DNA of 64,000 nt. It comes from Agriotes lineatus. Taxonomy: Eukaryota; Arthropoda; Insecta; Coleoptera; Elateridae. How positions within the stretch are numbered: the first letter of the stretch is position 1; the number at the start of each line of letters is the position of its first letter. Of this stretch, positions 1-11,783 are shown piece by piece. Where the stretch lies: contig OW679200.1 in NCBI GenBank assembly GCA_940337035.1, positions 21,927,090 through 21,991,089 of the forward strand, given 5' to 3'. The notes under the pieces are model-generated. The model did no database searches. It saw nothing but the letters and a program-made list of their open reading frames with translations, and was not told the DNA's origin. A program made the position numbers and the translations under genes.

Positions 1-110
1 TATTTACAAACACGTATTAATGAAAACCATACCTAGTTACAAAGATACTACTCAGCTAAAATAATTGTAAGAACTGTGGTGTTCTTCTATATAATATGAA
101 TCTGCCTTTT

Positions 111-201
111 TCAAAATTTCGATCGTAGATAAAGTATTGTATGCACCTCGAGAGTAACCAGCGTCTTTGGCCCTTGTCGTATTATAGCACGAGATGAGGA
201 G
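111..201 (-). CDS. f: possible terminal or alternative exon of the forked/espin gene
   Basis: Downstream of exon D on the minus strand, a polypyrimidine tract ending in GCAG precedes position 201. The split codon left by exon D (AG + C) would become Ser, and the frame reads SSSRAIIRQGPKTLVTLEVH and on to a TGA at 111-113. An internal GAG/GTGCAT could instead serve as a weak donor after VTLE, so the exon may be shorter and the protein may continue outside the window. No family motif is recognisable. The rest of 1-342 shows nothing else I can support. Confidence 0.3.
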
Positions 202-342
202 CTGCGGGCCAAAAACACCTGTTTTACACCCTTGATACATAAATAACTATTATTCATATAAAGCTATTAATTAAAGTATATTTAAAAACCAGTTTGTGTG
301 TTGACGTATATGTATTGCATAAAAGTTATGTAATTGACTTAC

Positions 343-506
343 CTATGTCTATGGGTGTTCATTGGGTTAATGTAAAGACCGTCTTGAGGAGCGTGAGCAG
401 CTTCTAAGGTGCGGTTGGCTAAAGGTGGGTGAAGGTAAAAGGGTTCCTGGTTATTGCAATTTCCCGGGTTCTGCTTACAATTGGAGCAATCGCTGTTGAT
501 AGATCC
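343..506 (-). CDS. f: forked/espin-like protein, exon D (linker)
   Basis: Exon of 164 nt, opening in phase 0 after a TTTTAG acceptor and closing after two bases of a codon at a GTAAGT donor. It encodes a Cys/Asn-rich stretch (SDCSNCKQNPGNCNNQ), then EPFYLHPPLANRTLE and GLYINPMNTHRH. The FYLHPP and INPMN motifs look like conserved post-ankyrin linker motifs of insect forked proteins; I recall them from the family rather than from any search. The reading is open across the whole exon and in phase with exon C. The roughly 4.0-kb intron separating the two is mostly occupied by a 13-bp-unit satellite. Confidence 0.85.
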
Positions 507-1379
507 CTAAAAGTAATTAATTCTAAATCGGCGAAGCTCTCTCTGACTAAGTTGCATAATTTATGTTAATTTTTAAATATGTTTACGAAATCAAGACTTG
601 TAGAGACCTACTTTAGTTAAAACAGCAATAATCCGCTTATTATTTAGATACATGCAGTACATTTATGCATTCACTTACTTTGGTTCCATTCAGTTGTTCG
701 TTCTGGATGAATAACTATTTTAATCGGAGGTAATTGGGTTTCATTTATTAGTTTTGTACAGGCATACACAACAATTACTCACGATTTTTAAAATATAAAG
801 TAAAAGCTATTGCTAAGGGTATTTAGAAAAACGTGGCAATATTATATAAATGCAATTTATAAACGCAAGTGGATTAATAAGCAAATACAAAGTTTTCTAA
901 ACATAACAAAAGGTGTATATGTTGTATATGGCGGTGATCTGTTGAATATTGCTCAGAATATGTAGTTATGCGGAAATATAGAACAGATAAAAAGAGATAT
1001 TTATAATTTTCAAAGAAAAATATATCTTAAATAGTATTTTTTGTAGAAAGAAATTGCGATTGCGTATGCGTAGCATACATTTTAAAATAGTAAATGTATC
1101 AGTTGCTTCTACCCATTTAAAAAGATAAAATACAGTATACAGTACCACACTATTTGTGTGTGAATACGATTGATATTTTTGGCAAGCGATGACACATTAA
1201 AATGGTTTTGTAGAAGCATCTACGAGTAGACAAGCAATTTGAGAATACTTTGAAATTAATCTTAAAACCATCTCACTGTCAAGGTTTTGAGGGGTATATT
1301 TTTAATTACCATAATAATTCCACGAATAAATTGTTAAGTAATTTACTAATGACAACCTCTTGTACACCTTATGTCAATG

Positions 1380-4090
1380 CATAGCTAAATTGTTTGAAAA
1401 TATCGTCTATACTCATCGTCTGTGACTATCGTTTTGCCCACCATCTGTCGAATTTGAATATCGTCTATGGCCTCAATCTGTCAAACTTGACTATCGTCAG
1501 TAAATATAATTTATAACCACCGTTTGTAATGATCACTTGTTGCTATTGTTTGTGACCATCGCTGCACACCGTTTATGAATGTCGTATATGCTTATTTTCA
1601 GTTACTATTATCTGTAACTATCGCCGACCACTTGTCTATGGCTATAACTATCGTTTATAGCTATCGTCTGTGAATATCATCTGTAACAATTGTCTCCGGT
1701 TATTACTAGTCACTACATATCGTTTATGACTATCGTTTTTGGCAATCGTCTATAACTACAATCTATGCCTATTTACTCAGAAAATTATGTGTAGCGCTCG
1801 TCTATAATAATAATTATTAACGATTTTATTTATCACTATCGTTCAGAACTATTCTCTATGTGTTTTTTATGAAAATTATTTACGATATTGTCTATGACTA
1901 TCACCTATGAATCTTACAATCGTGTTTGCTCATTGCTTGTAACTATCGTTTCTGTGTTTTCCGAAAAAAAATTCTCCGTGACTATCGTTTATAACTATCA
2001 TGCGATATTGTAAATTGACTACCACATATGAATATCGTATGCGACTATCATCTGTGAATATCATTCATGACCATTGTTAGTGATATCATCCGTCACTATT
2101 GTGTTTGTCTATCGTCGTTGTCTATTGCTTATAACTACTGTCCACGAATATCGTGTATACCTATATTCTACGATTATTATTTCTTACTATCGCTAATGTT
2201 TATAGTCTGTGATTATCATGTATGGAAATCGTATGAAGCATCCTCTAAAACAATCCGCTGTAGTTATTATCTGTTACTATCGTTTGTCACTTTCGTCTTT
2301 TCTCAGATTCTTTATCTATAGTATATGTGTCTTTTGCATGAAAATTGTCAGCGTCTATAGTTCATAACTATCATACAATATTATCTTTCACTATCACTTA
2401 TGAATATCGTATGTGAAGGTCATATAACTAATTATGTATGACCATCATCTGTGATTATTATCTGTCACCATCATTTGTGAAAGTCGTCTTTATTAATCGT
2501 CTGTAACTATCGTACATGAGTTCTTACATGAAAATTGTCTGTAACGATTGTTTATAACTATTATACGATGTTGTATATTCTAATTTCATTTAGGACTATT
2601 GTTTGTGATTATAATATGTCGCTATTGTTTTTGTCGTTCTCTATTGCCTATAACTAGCACCTATGATTATCGTGTATGCCTGTATTCTATGACTTTCATC
2701 TGTATCTATCGTCTGTGACTCTCATATGAATAATCGTGTATGACCATTGACTCTAGACTCTAGTTATTTTCTGTCACCTTTGTTTGCCACTATGGTCTTT
2801 TCTCATTGCCTATATCTAGCCCTTATTGTGTTTTGTATGAAAATTGTATGTGATTATCGTTTATAACTATAATACGATCTCGTATATGACTATCGCCTAC
2901 GAAAATCATATGTAATTATCGGCTATAACTGTCATTGTCTAATATCATGTTTGACCATTTGTTTGTGATTATTATTTGTCGCCATTGTTCATTGCCTACA
3001 ACTATCTATGATTATCGTGTATCCCTATTTTCTATGACTATCACCTGTAACTATCGTCTATTATTATCGTCCGTTAATATTATATGAAGTATTATATGAA
3101 GCATCGTCTATGATCATGGGCGGTAGTTATAGTCTGCTACTATTATTTGCCACTATCGTTTTTGCTCTTGGTTTATATCTACCGTCTATGTGTTTTTGTA
3201 TGAAAATTGTCTGTGACTGTTGTTTATAACTATCAAATTATATTGTAAATGACTATCATCTACAAATATCGTATGTTACTATCGTCTATGTCATCAGTTG
3301 CTAATATCATTTACGGTTTTTACTTATGATTATCATCGGTCGCTATTGTTTTTATTTATCGTCGTTGTCCGTTCCCTATAACTATCGTATATGTTTATCG
3401 TGTATGCCTGTATTCTACGACTATCATCTGTAACTATGGTTTACGATTATTGTCTGTGACCATCATCTGTCGATATCATTTATGACCGTCGACTGCAGTG
3501 ATGATCTGCCACTATTGTTTGTCACTATGATGTCTAGTGTCCATTATTATTTATGAAAATTGACTGTGACTATCGTTTATAACTATAAACCGATATTGTA
3601 CATGATAATCAATTGCGAATATCGTATGTAACTATTGCCTATGGTTATCATCTTCTAATATCATATATTACCATTTGCTTGTGATTGTTATGTGTCGCTA
3701 TTCCTTTTGTCTATCGTCGTTGTCCTTTGCCTACAACTATCGTCTATGATTATCATGTATCCCTATATTCTACGACAATCATCTGTAACTTTCGTCTGTG
3801 AATAGCATGTGAAGAATCATCCAATGGCTGTAGTTATTGCCTGCCACTATTGTTTGTCACAATCGTCCTTGCTTACCGTTTATTTATATCGTCAATGTGT
3901 TACTATAACGTATGAATAACAAATGTATCTATCGCATGTGACTATATCATCTATGAATATCATTTGTGGTCATCGTCTGTGTTTATCAGCGGTTGCTACT
4001 GTGTTCGTCTATCGTCGTTTTGCCATTGTCTACAACTATCGTCTATGATTATCGTTTAGTTCTATATTCTACGACTATAATCTATTATGT
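1380..4090. repeat. degenerate 13-bp tandem repeat with higher-order units, inside a forked intron
   Basis: About 2.7 kb consists almost entirely of variants of a 13-bp unit close to CTATCGTYTRTRA. Well-phased runs occur near 1645-1690 and 2040-2090. The units are diverged, but landmark variants recur in a fixed order. A TATTCTAYGA variant lies at 2164, 2683, about 3027, 3411, 3766 and 4065. An ATGAAAATTGTCTGTGA-like variant followed by GTTTATAACTAT recurs near 2340, 2530, 2837, 3197 and 3553. This gives a higher-order period of roughly 300-385 bp in the right two thirds. Short reading frames here are by-products of the repeat. The flanks 507-1379 and 4091-4464 are ordinary AT-rich intron with nothing recognisable. 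Confidence 0.9.
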
Positions 4091-4464
4091 TATTTCCGCT
4101 TAAACCCAAATTAGATTAAATGCTTTGAAAATAAAGTTCCGAATCTTGTATAACCAAATATTAAGCTTGTCAAACACCGAAAAAATATATTTGTAAACAC
4201 AAATCTTCCAGCAGTAATTTTCTATTTTACAAATGCTTTACATTGAACTGTAGATAAATCTACTAATTCTCAAAATAGGTGAATTAACAAAGCTGCTGAT
4301 AGGAATATTATAAGAGCTGATTGTAAACTATAATTTAAGCCCTATTGTTTTATTATTAACATTTTTCACATTGCCGTTTTCGTATTAAATCTAGAGAAAT
4401 TATTATATTTATTCCATCATGATATGACCATAATGTAATAGAAAAAAGAAACTGTTATTCTTAC

Positions 4465-4581
4465 CCGTCCTCTCTTCGATTGATCACTCTTCCTGGTACA
4501 GGAGCATCCACATTTCCCGTTACTCTTCTCAGAATCAGGGTAGTTTGGGGTGGTTCCGTGTTGAACCAGCACATTCAAGCA
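4465..4581 (-). CDS. f: forked/espin-like protein, exon C (end of ankyrin domain)
   Basis: Exon of 117 nt (39 codons, phase 0 to phase 0), too short for routine ORF calling. The acceptor is TTACAG immediately before 4581 and the donor is GTAAGA after 4465. It encodes CLNVLVQHGTTPN, which completes the last ankyrin repeat begun in exon B (QQVE then CLNVLVQHG, a recognisable forked join). A hydrophilic linker with a GKCGCSC cluster and a basic KSDQSKRGR end follows. The ankyrin domain stops here; the rest of the family protein is low-complexity linker with actin-binding modules. Confidence comes from in-phase continuity on both sides and the family match; the linker itself is not diagnostic. 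Confidence 0.88.
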
Positions 4582-6195
4582 CTGTAACGATAAAAACGGC
4601 TAACGAACTTGATAAATTATTTTCGCACACCGTGTCACCCACAACGCATCGGTGATTTAACACACAGACACAAAACAACCTTGTTTCCTTTTTTCGACGA
4701 GATCGAAATGGGAATTTGAGTGCATGATGTGTTTTGCTGTTATCTCGTCATCTGTGTATTTCACAGGAATTAATTTTATGAAATATGTCGAGTATGCGTT
4801 TCGCCGCTAACTTGCGGTAACGAATTAAAGCGGCAAATAAATCACTTCTCTATTTAGAGAGTTATTTAGAAGTTTATGAGTACTTAGAGAAACTTTAACG
4901 ACCACATAAATATTGTTTTGCTTGGGTGAGAATTTATAGGTTTCCATATTTCCAGTCTTTGAGATTTATTTTCAGCGAGTTTCAAATTTTAAATCGACCA
5001 TAGAAATTACAATTCGATTTTATACGCGATAGTGTTCGTGTGCGATACATAAAAAATAATACCTTATTTAGTAAAGTTAATTGAAAAGGTAGTAGCCGGA
5101 CATAGAGATGGCGTTAAAGTTTTGAAGTGGAACAAAGTTTATGGTGTGGCATGGTATCTTTATCTGAAATGTGTAAATCTGTAAAATTTTATATCATCCA
5201 CAATTATTAATCTGTAAGTTGTGTTGAATTTCAGCTGCTTGAAGAAAGTGTGAGCATTAAGCATCATGCCATCGTCCAATAGTTCGTCAAGAATAACATA
5301 AATTTAAATATATTGCAAGGTGATATAGAGATTAATTTATACCAATCTGATTCGTCGGTGTCTATGTTGAAAAGAGAACAGCTTTAGTTAAATAAGTTTG
5401 AAAACAATTCTTGTACTGGACGACTGACAGTAGTAAGAAATGATTACCATAATTTACGATATGGAATGTGCATTACAACTACAAGTTATATGTACTTCAG
5501 TTGAACCATCTATCTATTTTAATCCATGCTTATGTATGCCAATCATTGTTACAAGATGATTATCAAGTTTGTTAACATTGTAAACATGCGTTTGTAGTGT
5601 TTAGAGTTTCATGTGTTAAAGTTATTTGCTTATTTAGGAAAGCGTAATCAGAATATTTGCAATACTCTAACATACTGCAGGAGAAAAAGTAGTTAAAATA
5701 CTAAAAAACAAGATATTTTTTTATCTGCAGGAAGCAAAGTTAATCCTACCGACTACTCAATTGTCAGTCTCCTGGGGTTTGATGTGATACCAGTGGATTA
5801 CTTGTCAAGGGCTAAACTTAATCCAATAAAATAGTACTACGCCAAGGTTCTGTAAAAACGTTCAAAAGAGGAATACTATTTCACCACGTCCATGATCCAG
5901 TCCGGACACCCGCAATCTCTGCAGTTAAATTTGATGGAATTCACCTTCAATTCGTTAAATATTAACAGGATTAAGACGTCATTCAGGGAGATTACTGTAA
6001 ATGTCAGTGAACCAATTTTACGTCGACAACGTCATGAAGGGTATATTGTGACATTGTTAAGTTACATGTGCTAATTGTGAACAAATGTTGTAGAATTGAG
6101 TTGACTATGAATTGTGTAAAACACTCATTTATTGTTATGTTTTTCTGAGCACACAATTTAGTTTAGATATCATATAAAAGATCAGCAAGTCTTAC
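4582..6195. other. forked intron between exons B and C; no clear gene
   Basis: AT-rich intron. A plus-strand frame at about 5892-6074 (YIVTLL near its end, FREITVNVSEPILRR in the middle) faintly recalls the C-terminal end of mariner/IS630 transposases, where a similar helix precedes the final residues. No catalytic motif is visible, so this is not called as an element. The remainder shows nothing I can support. Confidence 0.3.
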
Positions 6196-6378
6196 CTCAA
6201 CCTGTTGATTTTCAGCAGCATCATTGATGGGGCTTTTTCCATACTTGTCCAAAGACAGCCGAGCCCCATGCTTCAGAAGCCAACGAACCGTTTCCAAGTG
6301 ACCTCTGGAGGCCGCGAAATGCAGAGGAGTAGCTCCGTCCCCATCACGCAAATTTGGGTCTACTCCCTGTTCTTGAAC
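6196..6378 (-). CDS. f: forked/espin-like protein, ankyrin-repeat exon B
   Basis: Second recognisable exon of the forked/espin homologue, 183 nt (61 codons, phase 0 at both ends). It starts after a T-rich tract ending in AAG at 6379 and ends at a GTAAGA donor. It encodes VQEQGVDPNLRDGDG, a canonical ankyrin repeat with ATPLHFAASRGHLETVRWLL, and a further repeat with DKYGKSPINDAAENQQVE. DGDGATPLHFAASRGH is a hallmark of the family. It joins in frame to the CLNVLVQHG start of exon C. The frame stays open upstream into the intron, so a longer minus-strand reading to 6432 with an apparent Met exists, but the acceptor and family continuity place the exon start at 6378. The intron separating it from exon A is about 11.0 kb and full of transposons. 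Confidence 0.94.
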
Positions 6379-7554
6379 CTTAAAAAAACATTCCATTAGC
6401 AAGCCATTATGCAAATGCTCGCAGGATTGCAATAAAGATAACCTGCTGGGTGCACCGATTAGAGCGAAAAGTCGCCTTTACGAAACAATAGGAAGCAGAG
6501 ATGGGCGCTAATTCGCAGTTTAAATTATGTAAATGCGTCTAAATGGTACCCAACTACCTGGTAATAAACGCCTGGTATTTGTCCAATTTATGTTTTAGCG
6601 CGGTTTTAAACCGGGCCGAGGGACAATCAGAATGCGAGGTGAAATTGTCAAGGGAAATTGTGTTGCAACACGCCTAATTAATACATTCTCGATTCGGATT
6701 TACGGTTTCGACCTTTGCAGATGGGTTCTAAAATATTTGGAACTCGTGTTCAAAGTGCTTCCGTTTCAGAGCTGTTAAGAAATTATCATACAGCATGATC
6801 TTTTGAAGAACCATTCGAGGTCTACTGCCTACAGGTAGATAACATAAAATAGAGGATAGGAACACCTTGGGAACATTTGACACCATCGTATAATAGAGTT
6901 ATTTGATATAAGATTTAATTAAATATATTAGCTTTTACTGGCCATGATCAGCTTCACTACAGCTTAGACTGGTATAAATCAAAATTGTAGTAACGTTGGC
7001 ATTGTGATTTTTACTGTTTTTTAATTATTAATGATTATAATAAACGTTATGATGTTCTTTGTTTTGAAAAAGGTTTAGGCATGTGGAGTATCAACTACAT
7101 TCAATACCATCGTAAGGTCAAACCTTACTAGAATTTTGTTGAGGTTGAGGTTTTCCAATAATCATTCTGTGAGAATAAGTCCATTGATCATTTTCTTTCA
7201 TAAATACTTAAGTTTTTATAGCTTGCGCAATGTGTACTACACCTTTCTATATATTTAAAATAGCTGAAAATTTGTGTAAAAGTAAAAATCAATTTGTGTT
7301 AGTTACAACTGGTAATTAAAGGAAAACAAAGAAAGAATAATTTTTTTACGGACTTCGTCTCATAGCTTTAATGGAAGACTAGTATTTCGCATTATTAAAA
7401 AAATAAGAATTTACAGAAAGATTGTCAGAGAAAAAGAGATAGAGGTCACTGTTTGATGTTTAAACTAGTGATGAACTTCAACCAAGCCGAGGCTTTGCAT
7501 ACATAAAATATATTTTATATATAAAAGCAGAGTGAAGCTGCGTTTGTGCGTCCG

Positions 7555-7925
7555 TCATGATGGATTATAACCGATCGAACTTATTTCGGCCGCGATCGGG
7601 CTTATTTTCTGATGCTAATGCTGTTCCCTGCTCTTAATACTATAAGTCTGTGTATTACGTAGTGTTTTTGTCCGAATAGTTATAAAATCAGATACCGTCT
7701 GGCAGCGATTGTAATATTTTTGCAAATTAATTTAATTCACATTGCCTACAAAGTGTTTTGTTTGACTGTATTCATGTTAATACATGAACTTTTACAAATA
7801 AACAATAAAAAACAACGCAAGAATTTGTCTAGGGTGAGTGGTACCGATCCCCACTGGAATAGGAAAGTAGGTGTACGACGATCCTAGAAGAAAAGCTTAA
7901 AGTGGTAGAGGAAGAAAGGGACGTG
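7555..7925 (+). repeat. dispersed repeat, copy 1 (opposite-orientation relative at 23440-23770)
   Basis: The block with CCGATCGAACTTATTTCGG and CCGCGATCGGGCTTATT near its start and CTTAAAGTGGTAGAGGAAG near its end reappears in diverged form and reverse orientation at 23440-23770. The two copies differ by many substitutions and indels. The element is unclassified, and no coding frame is visible. The preceding stretch 6379-7554 shows no feature I can support. Confidence 0.6.
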
Positions 7926-8049
7926 CAAAAGAATGTATAAAAATTTAATGGTTGATTAGAAAAAATAAATTTGTATACCATCTACATAGCCATAAGGTGT
8001 GCATACGTAAAGTGTAACAAACATGAAGAGAACATTTTTGGTAGCTAAT

Positions 8050-8615
8050 AGATTTCTATGTGCTGCACAAGAAATTCTTATAACAGAATCTTCTATACCT
8101 AAAAGTTTGTGAGATACTGCAAGACAAAGTTGAGGGCTTTGATGTTTGGGAACTGCTGATACACTGGACATTTACAACATTTCGGCTAATTTTTTTTTCA
8201 CTTTCAGTTATGAAAATTGCTATAATTTTGGAGGCTTTCACGGTCGTCATGATGCAACGACCGATTTCTGGGAAAGACCGAAAATCGTTCGTTACATAAT
8301 GGAAAAACATCTGAAATAATATACAGCAATAGAAAATGAAATAACATAGAAAGAGTGGAATCACGAATATTTGTACAAATTCTGCCCAAAACGTCTTCTT
8401 CCACTTTCCATACAAAATTGTTCAATTGAATCAAAATTGAAGAATAGTTTAACAACAAGTTGACGTTTTTATGTTAACGAAGAACAATTTAAATAAGCAC
8501 ATTTGGACAATTCACTAATATGGCGTACTCAAACATCAAAACCCTCAACTTTGTCTTGCTGTATCTCACGACGTTAAAGGATATACAAGAATTTCTGCGA
8601 TGCTAGATTGTTTAC
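8050..8615. mobile_element. inverted-repeat (foldback-like) element remnant
   Basis: Diverged arms of about 90 bp lie at roughly 8050-8155 and 8525-8612. The core (TCAACTTTGTCTTGC followed by GTATCTCAC, read in the right arm) matches the reverse complement of the left arm over about 40 bases with few mismatches. Between the arms, from about 8225, is TTGGAGGCTTTCACGG, which also opens the small inverted-repeat element at 43.1 kb. This suggests a nested or related element. Minus-strand frames here (7956-8458) are not recognisable proteins. Confidence 0.5.
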
Positions 8616-8819
8616 AATGGTTAAGTATGAAGTGACGTATTTATTTCAATTCTTTGTTGTTAGTTTTTAAATCAGTCAATAAACTGTTACCTGAATAAAT
8701 GATCCAAAACTTAGTTTATGGTTGTGATATTCATAATTATAGTAGGTACTAGAAATAGGCAGAATGTTAGATTACCTAAACTTACAAAAAGCAGTTCCCA
8801 AAATTGTTTCTTTTATAAA

Positions 8820-8902
8820 ATTATTAGTTAAGTAAATATGTAAACAAATGTAAATCTTAAATAGTTTGTAACTGAATAAAGATTATTATTATTATATTAT
8901 TA
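8820..8902 (+). repeat. probable 3' tail of a non-LTR retrotransposon
   Basis: GTAACTGAATAAAGATTATTATTATTATATTATTAG resembles a LINE 3' end with an AATAAA signal running into a TTA microsatellite tail, like the clearer tail at 11750-11783. The upstream sequence (8615-8820) has no recognisable frame. Confidence 0.4.
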
Positions 8903-8949
8903 GAAGAGCGCTGTTGCTGTGTTGCAATTTCTCATTTTGATAGTACATA

Positions 8950-9065
8950 TATACAGTGTGTCTACAGACTCATTCTCAACATGGGGATCTTCCTTATTAC
9001 GACAGGTAAGAGATTTGGTAAAATGGAATTAAATATTCCTCAAGTAAAGTTGTATCAAACCCCGT
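8950..9065 (+). repeat. fragment of the CAGTGTGTC inverted-repeat element
   Basis: CAGTGTGTCTACAGACTC, then ATGGGGATCTTCCTTATTAC and GGTAAGAGATTTGGTAAAATG, parallel the outer 80 bases of the palindromic element at 49569, with substitutions. It looks like an old solo end of that family. Confidence 0.45.
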
Positions 9066-9258
9066 AAATAAACTTTGGATATTCTACGTAGTTCAGGTGC
9101 CGTAAAAAAAGTGAATCCAACTTCGTGGGACAATTTTCAACACAACAGTCTTTAGTCTCTCTGAACTTCGCTTATTCCATGCTGCAGACTCGCTTTGCCT
9201 CTATGTAGGCATTAGAGAGTTTTGCACACCCTCACATCAAATTAGCGTTACGCTAACG

Positions 9259-9349
9259 TTACGCTAAAATTCAAAAATTTGATTTTGATTGGCTGTATCG
9301 TTGACGTCGCTAGGTAACATAAGCTTTAGGGGCCTCTATTTTAGCGTAA
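9259..9349. repeat. short inverted repeat, MITE-like
   Basis: A perfect 12-bp inverted repeat, TTACGCTAAAAT at 9259-9270 and ATTTTAGCGTAA at 9338-9349, encloses about 67 bp. The left side is preceded by a second GCGTTACGCTAAC copy. The size and shape suit a tiny MITE, but no target duplication is evident. Confidence 0.35.
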
Positions 9350-9577
9350 CACAATCGCAAAAACTTCCTATTGTTGACACTGCTTACGTTAGATATTTGT
9401 TGTAATTTCGGATGGCGTCTACAGAGCTTGTAAATCCTACACGTTTATACCTCTTCCTTCTAGTAACTAGAGCTACTTTTACAATTAGAATTAAGTGTAA
9501 TAGGTTTTATAAATCTCAGTTTATAACCGTGACGTCACCAGCAGGGCCATTTAATCGGATAAGAATAAATTAAATAG

Positions 9578-10560
9578 CGGTCAGCTCTAAGTCGGACATC
9601 TCGGCGCCGGGACAACTCGGCGCGCAGTCATCTCGGCGCCAGCTGATTCGGCGCAGGGCCACCTCGGCGCAGGATTTACAAAAATATAGAGTGACCACAC
9701 AAAATTCGACATCAAATGTCCGAAAAGTGCTATTTTTGGAAATTAAACAAGATTTCAATTATATTTTTTATTATGTGTTAGTTTTAGCTGACTGAACAAT
9801 ATCAAGGAGAGAAAACAACTTTTTTCGTAAAATTTGTCTTTATCTTGGCTAGTAAATGCATTTTTTGTAATTATTTAAAAAAAACCTGATAGCGAAAGAC
9901 ACGTGACAACTTTTGTTTGACCTATTTTTAATCACTTTTCAACCACCTATGGTCGCCAGTGTTTGATTTTTTAAGAAACTCTAAATAAAATATGTTTCCA
10001 TTTGATGCCAGCTTTTTAGAGATCACAGCAAAATTGTTTGTATTTGCTTTTTGCGAATTAATTGTATTTGCCTGAAGTGTAATGTAAAGTTTTTTATTAT
10101 AAGATCTAAAAAAGATCAAATATAATAATTTTATTAAAAACTATATCTAAAATGTATAATACAGGTAAGTAATACATATAAATTTAGAATTATAAATAAA
10201 CTTTATTACACATAAATTGTATCTAACTAATAATACATATTAATGTAATTCATAATTGTGAGCAATACCACATATAAACGTTATGCAATCATTCCTGTTA
10301 TAAGTTTGAACTAACCTCAAAATCCTGGCATCCAATTCCCGATACTTCCTCTTGTTTGCTGATTTTATGATTTGTTTATAATGATTTTCTTACGTCGTGC
10401 ACACAGTAGTTTGCGAATTTGAATTCGGCGCCGGGATAGCCCTGCGCCAAATTGACTGGCACCGAGATGACTGCGCGCCGAGTTGTCGCAGTCATCTCGG
10501 CGCCGATATGGTGGAGCCGAAGTGGCGGCGCCGAGATGTTCTAGACCCCGGTCAGCTCTA
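9578..10560. mobile_element. Foldback-type element with TCGGCGC terminal arrays and 12-bp target duplication
   Basis: CGGTCAGCTCTA occurs exactly at 9578-9589 and again at 10549-10560, bracketing a 959-bp element (9590-10548). Both ends carry inverted arrays of short units built on ATCTCGGCGCC or TTCGGCGC: five units at about 9597-9670 and a matching reversed set at about 10424-10538. The centre is AT-rich and non-coding. Foldback elements of flies share this design of internally repetitive inverted ends. No transposase is present, so it would be non-autonomous. Confidence 0.75.
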
Positions 10561-11108
10561 GCTGCCCCTGAATATTTTTTCCTGCAGTTTTATATTCTAT
10601 ATACATTATTATTTGTATCATGTGTTTACCAGTACTCTGTAAAACTGCATGCAAGTGATTTTATAAGCGAATTAAACGGTAATAGGTGGATGTAAGTACG
10701 CAACTGCATCGATTTCAATGGCATCCCTACGCCGACGCTGTTCCCTTCTAGGTTATTATTATTATTATCGACTTCCATGTCACTCTCGAATTGAGTTAGA
10801 CAGGAACACACACGCTTCCAGAACAGATCCGCACTTGTGCCTCACTGTAGGTAGCTGTGTGTATTTTTAATTTATCACGGGTCATAAATTCATTTTAGAG
10901 TGTAATAGTGCATCAAATCTCGATATTTTGTTAAGTAATGGTTGGTCTTTGTTATTCGATAAAATAGGAAAACCAATATATTTTCGAAACGTTTTAAACC
11001 CTTACAGCTGATACGCTGTTGCTATAGGTTTTGATTTCAGCTGATGTGTTGCTAACCGGTTACAGCGCTAACTTAAGACTGCCACTTTAATAGTGCTTCT
11101 AACTTAAC

Positions 11109-11783
11109 GACTACCTTGAGCTACCCTGCAAAGCTCACCCCTCCAATACAACGCACCTCTATGTACGAAGGAGCTTTTTCTTTTAATATTTATCAAGTCT
11201 ATAGTTCTGTCCCGAATTCATTGAAAAATTTACCTTTAAGTTCATTTAAGCGCAGATTCCGCCACGTTTTATTAAACAGGCAATAATACATTCTAAATTT
11301 GTATTACTATATAATACTACTTTTATATATGTATATATACGTATTAGATTTTTTTTCTTTCTTCTTTCCTTTTCTCGAAATAACTTAGGGCCGGTGTTTC
11401 AGTTGTGGGTCGGGTTTGGTTGAGCCGGGCTTAGATGCACAGGGGTTCATCAAAATATCTTTATTAATGTATTTATAATAAATTGTTTTTGCGCTCTCTT
11501 AAAATAGTGCGCGTTTGTTCATTTTGGGTTTGGTATGACTGGACCGCAACTGAAATACCGGAGTTTATACATAATTTTATTAGAAATTTAGACATTCTTT
11601 TAATTAGAAATTTAACTTTTTTTTATCAAGGTATATGTGGAAGATCAGGCACTGCAGTTCAGCGCCTGAACAAATACCTTGTGATTCCTGTATAACGTAT
11701 TTACTCCCATATATATCTATACTACTTGTGTTGTAATAATAGTACAGGAATAAACAATTTATTATTATTATTATTATTTGCTA
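11109..11783 (+). pseudogene. 3' end of a LINE reverse transcriptase ORF plus 3'UTR and TTA tail
   Basis: The frame at about 11164-11283 reads YEGAFSFNIYQVYSSVPNSL then KNLPLSSFKRRFRHVLLNRQ and a stop. This is the typical C-terminal tail of LINE polyproteins (NSLP, then a spaced SxxxFKRxLRxxLL). Upstream coding sequence is lost or unreadable. Downstream to 11783 the sequence fits a 3'UTR ending in AGGAATAAACAATT and a run of TTA repeats, the expected junction of a non-LTR retrotransposon. The element is 5'-truncated. Assignment to a clade is not possible from this fragment. Confidence 0.65.

Noticed and set aside
2067..2321. 84-codon plus-strand frame
   Set aside because: Lies wholly inside the 13-bp satellite; composition follows the repeat.
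5892..6074. Possible mariner transposase C-terminus
   Set aside because: Similarity is limited to a vague helix pattern, with no DDE residues or HNxPxH/SPDL-type motif visible.
6205..6399. Plus-strand frame over forked exon B
   Set aside because: Antisense shadow of the minus-strand ankyrin exon.
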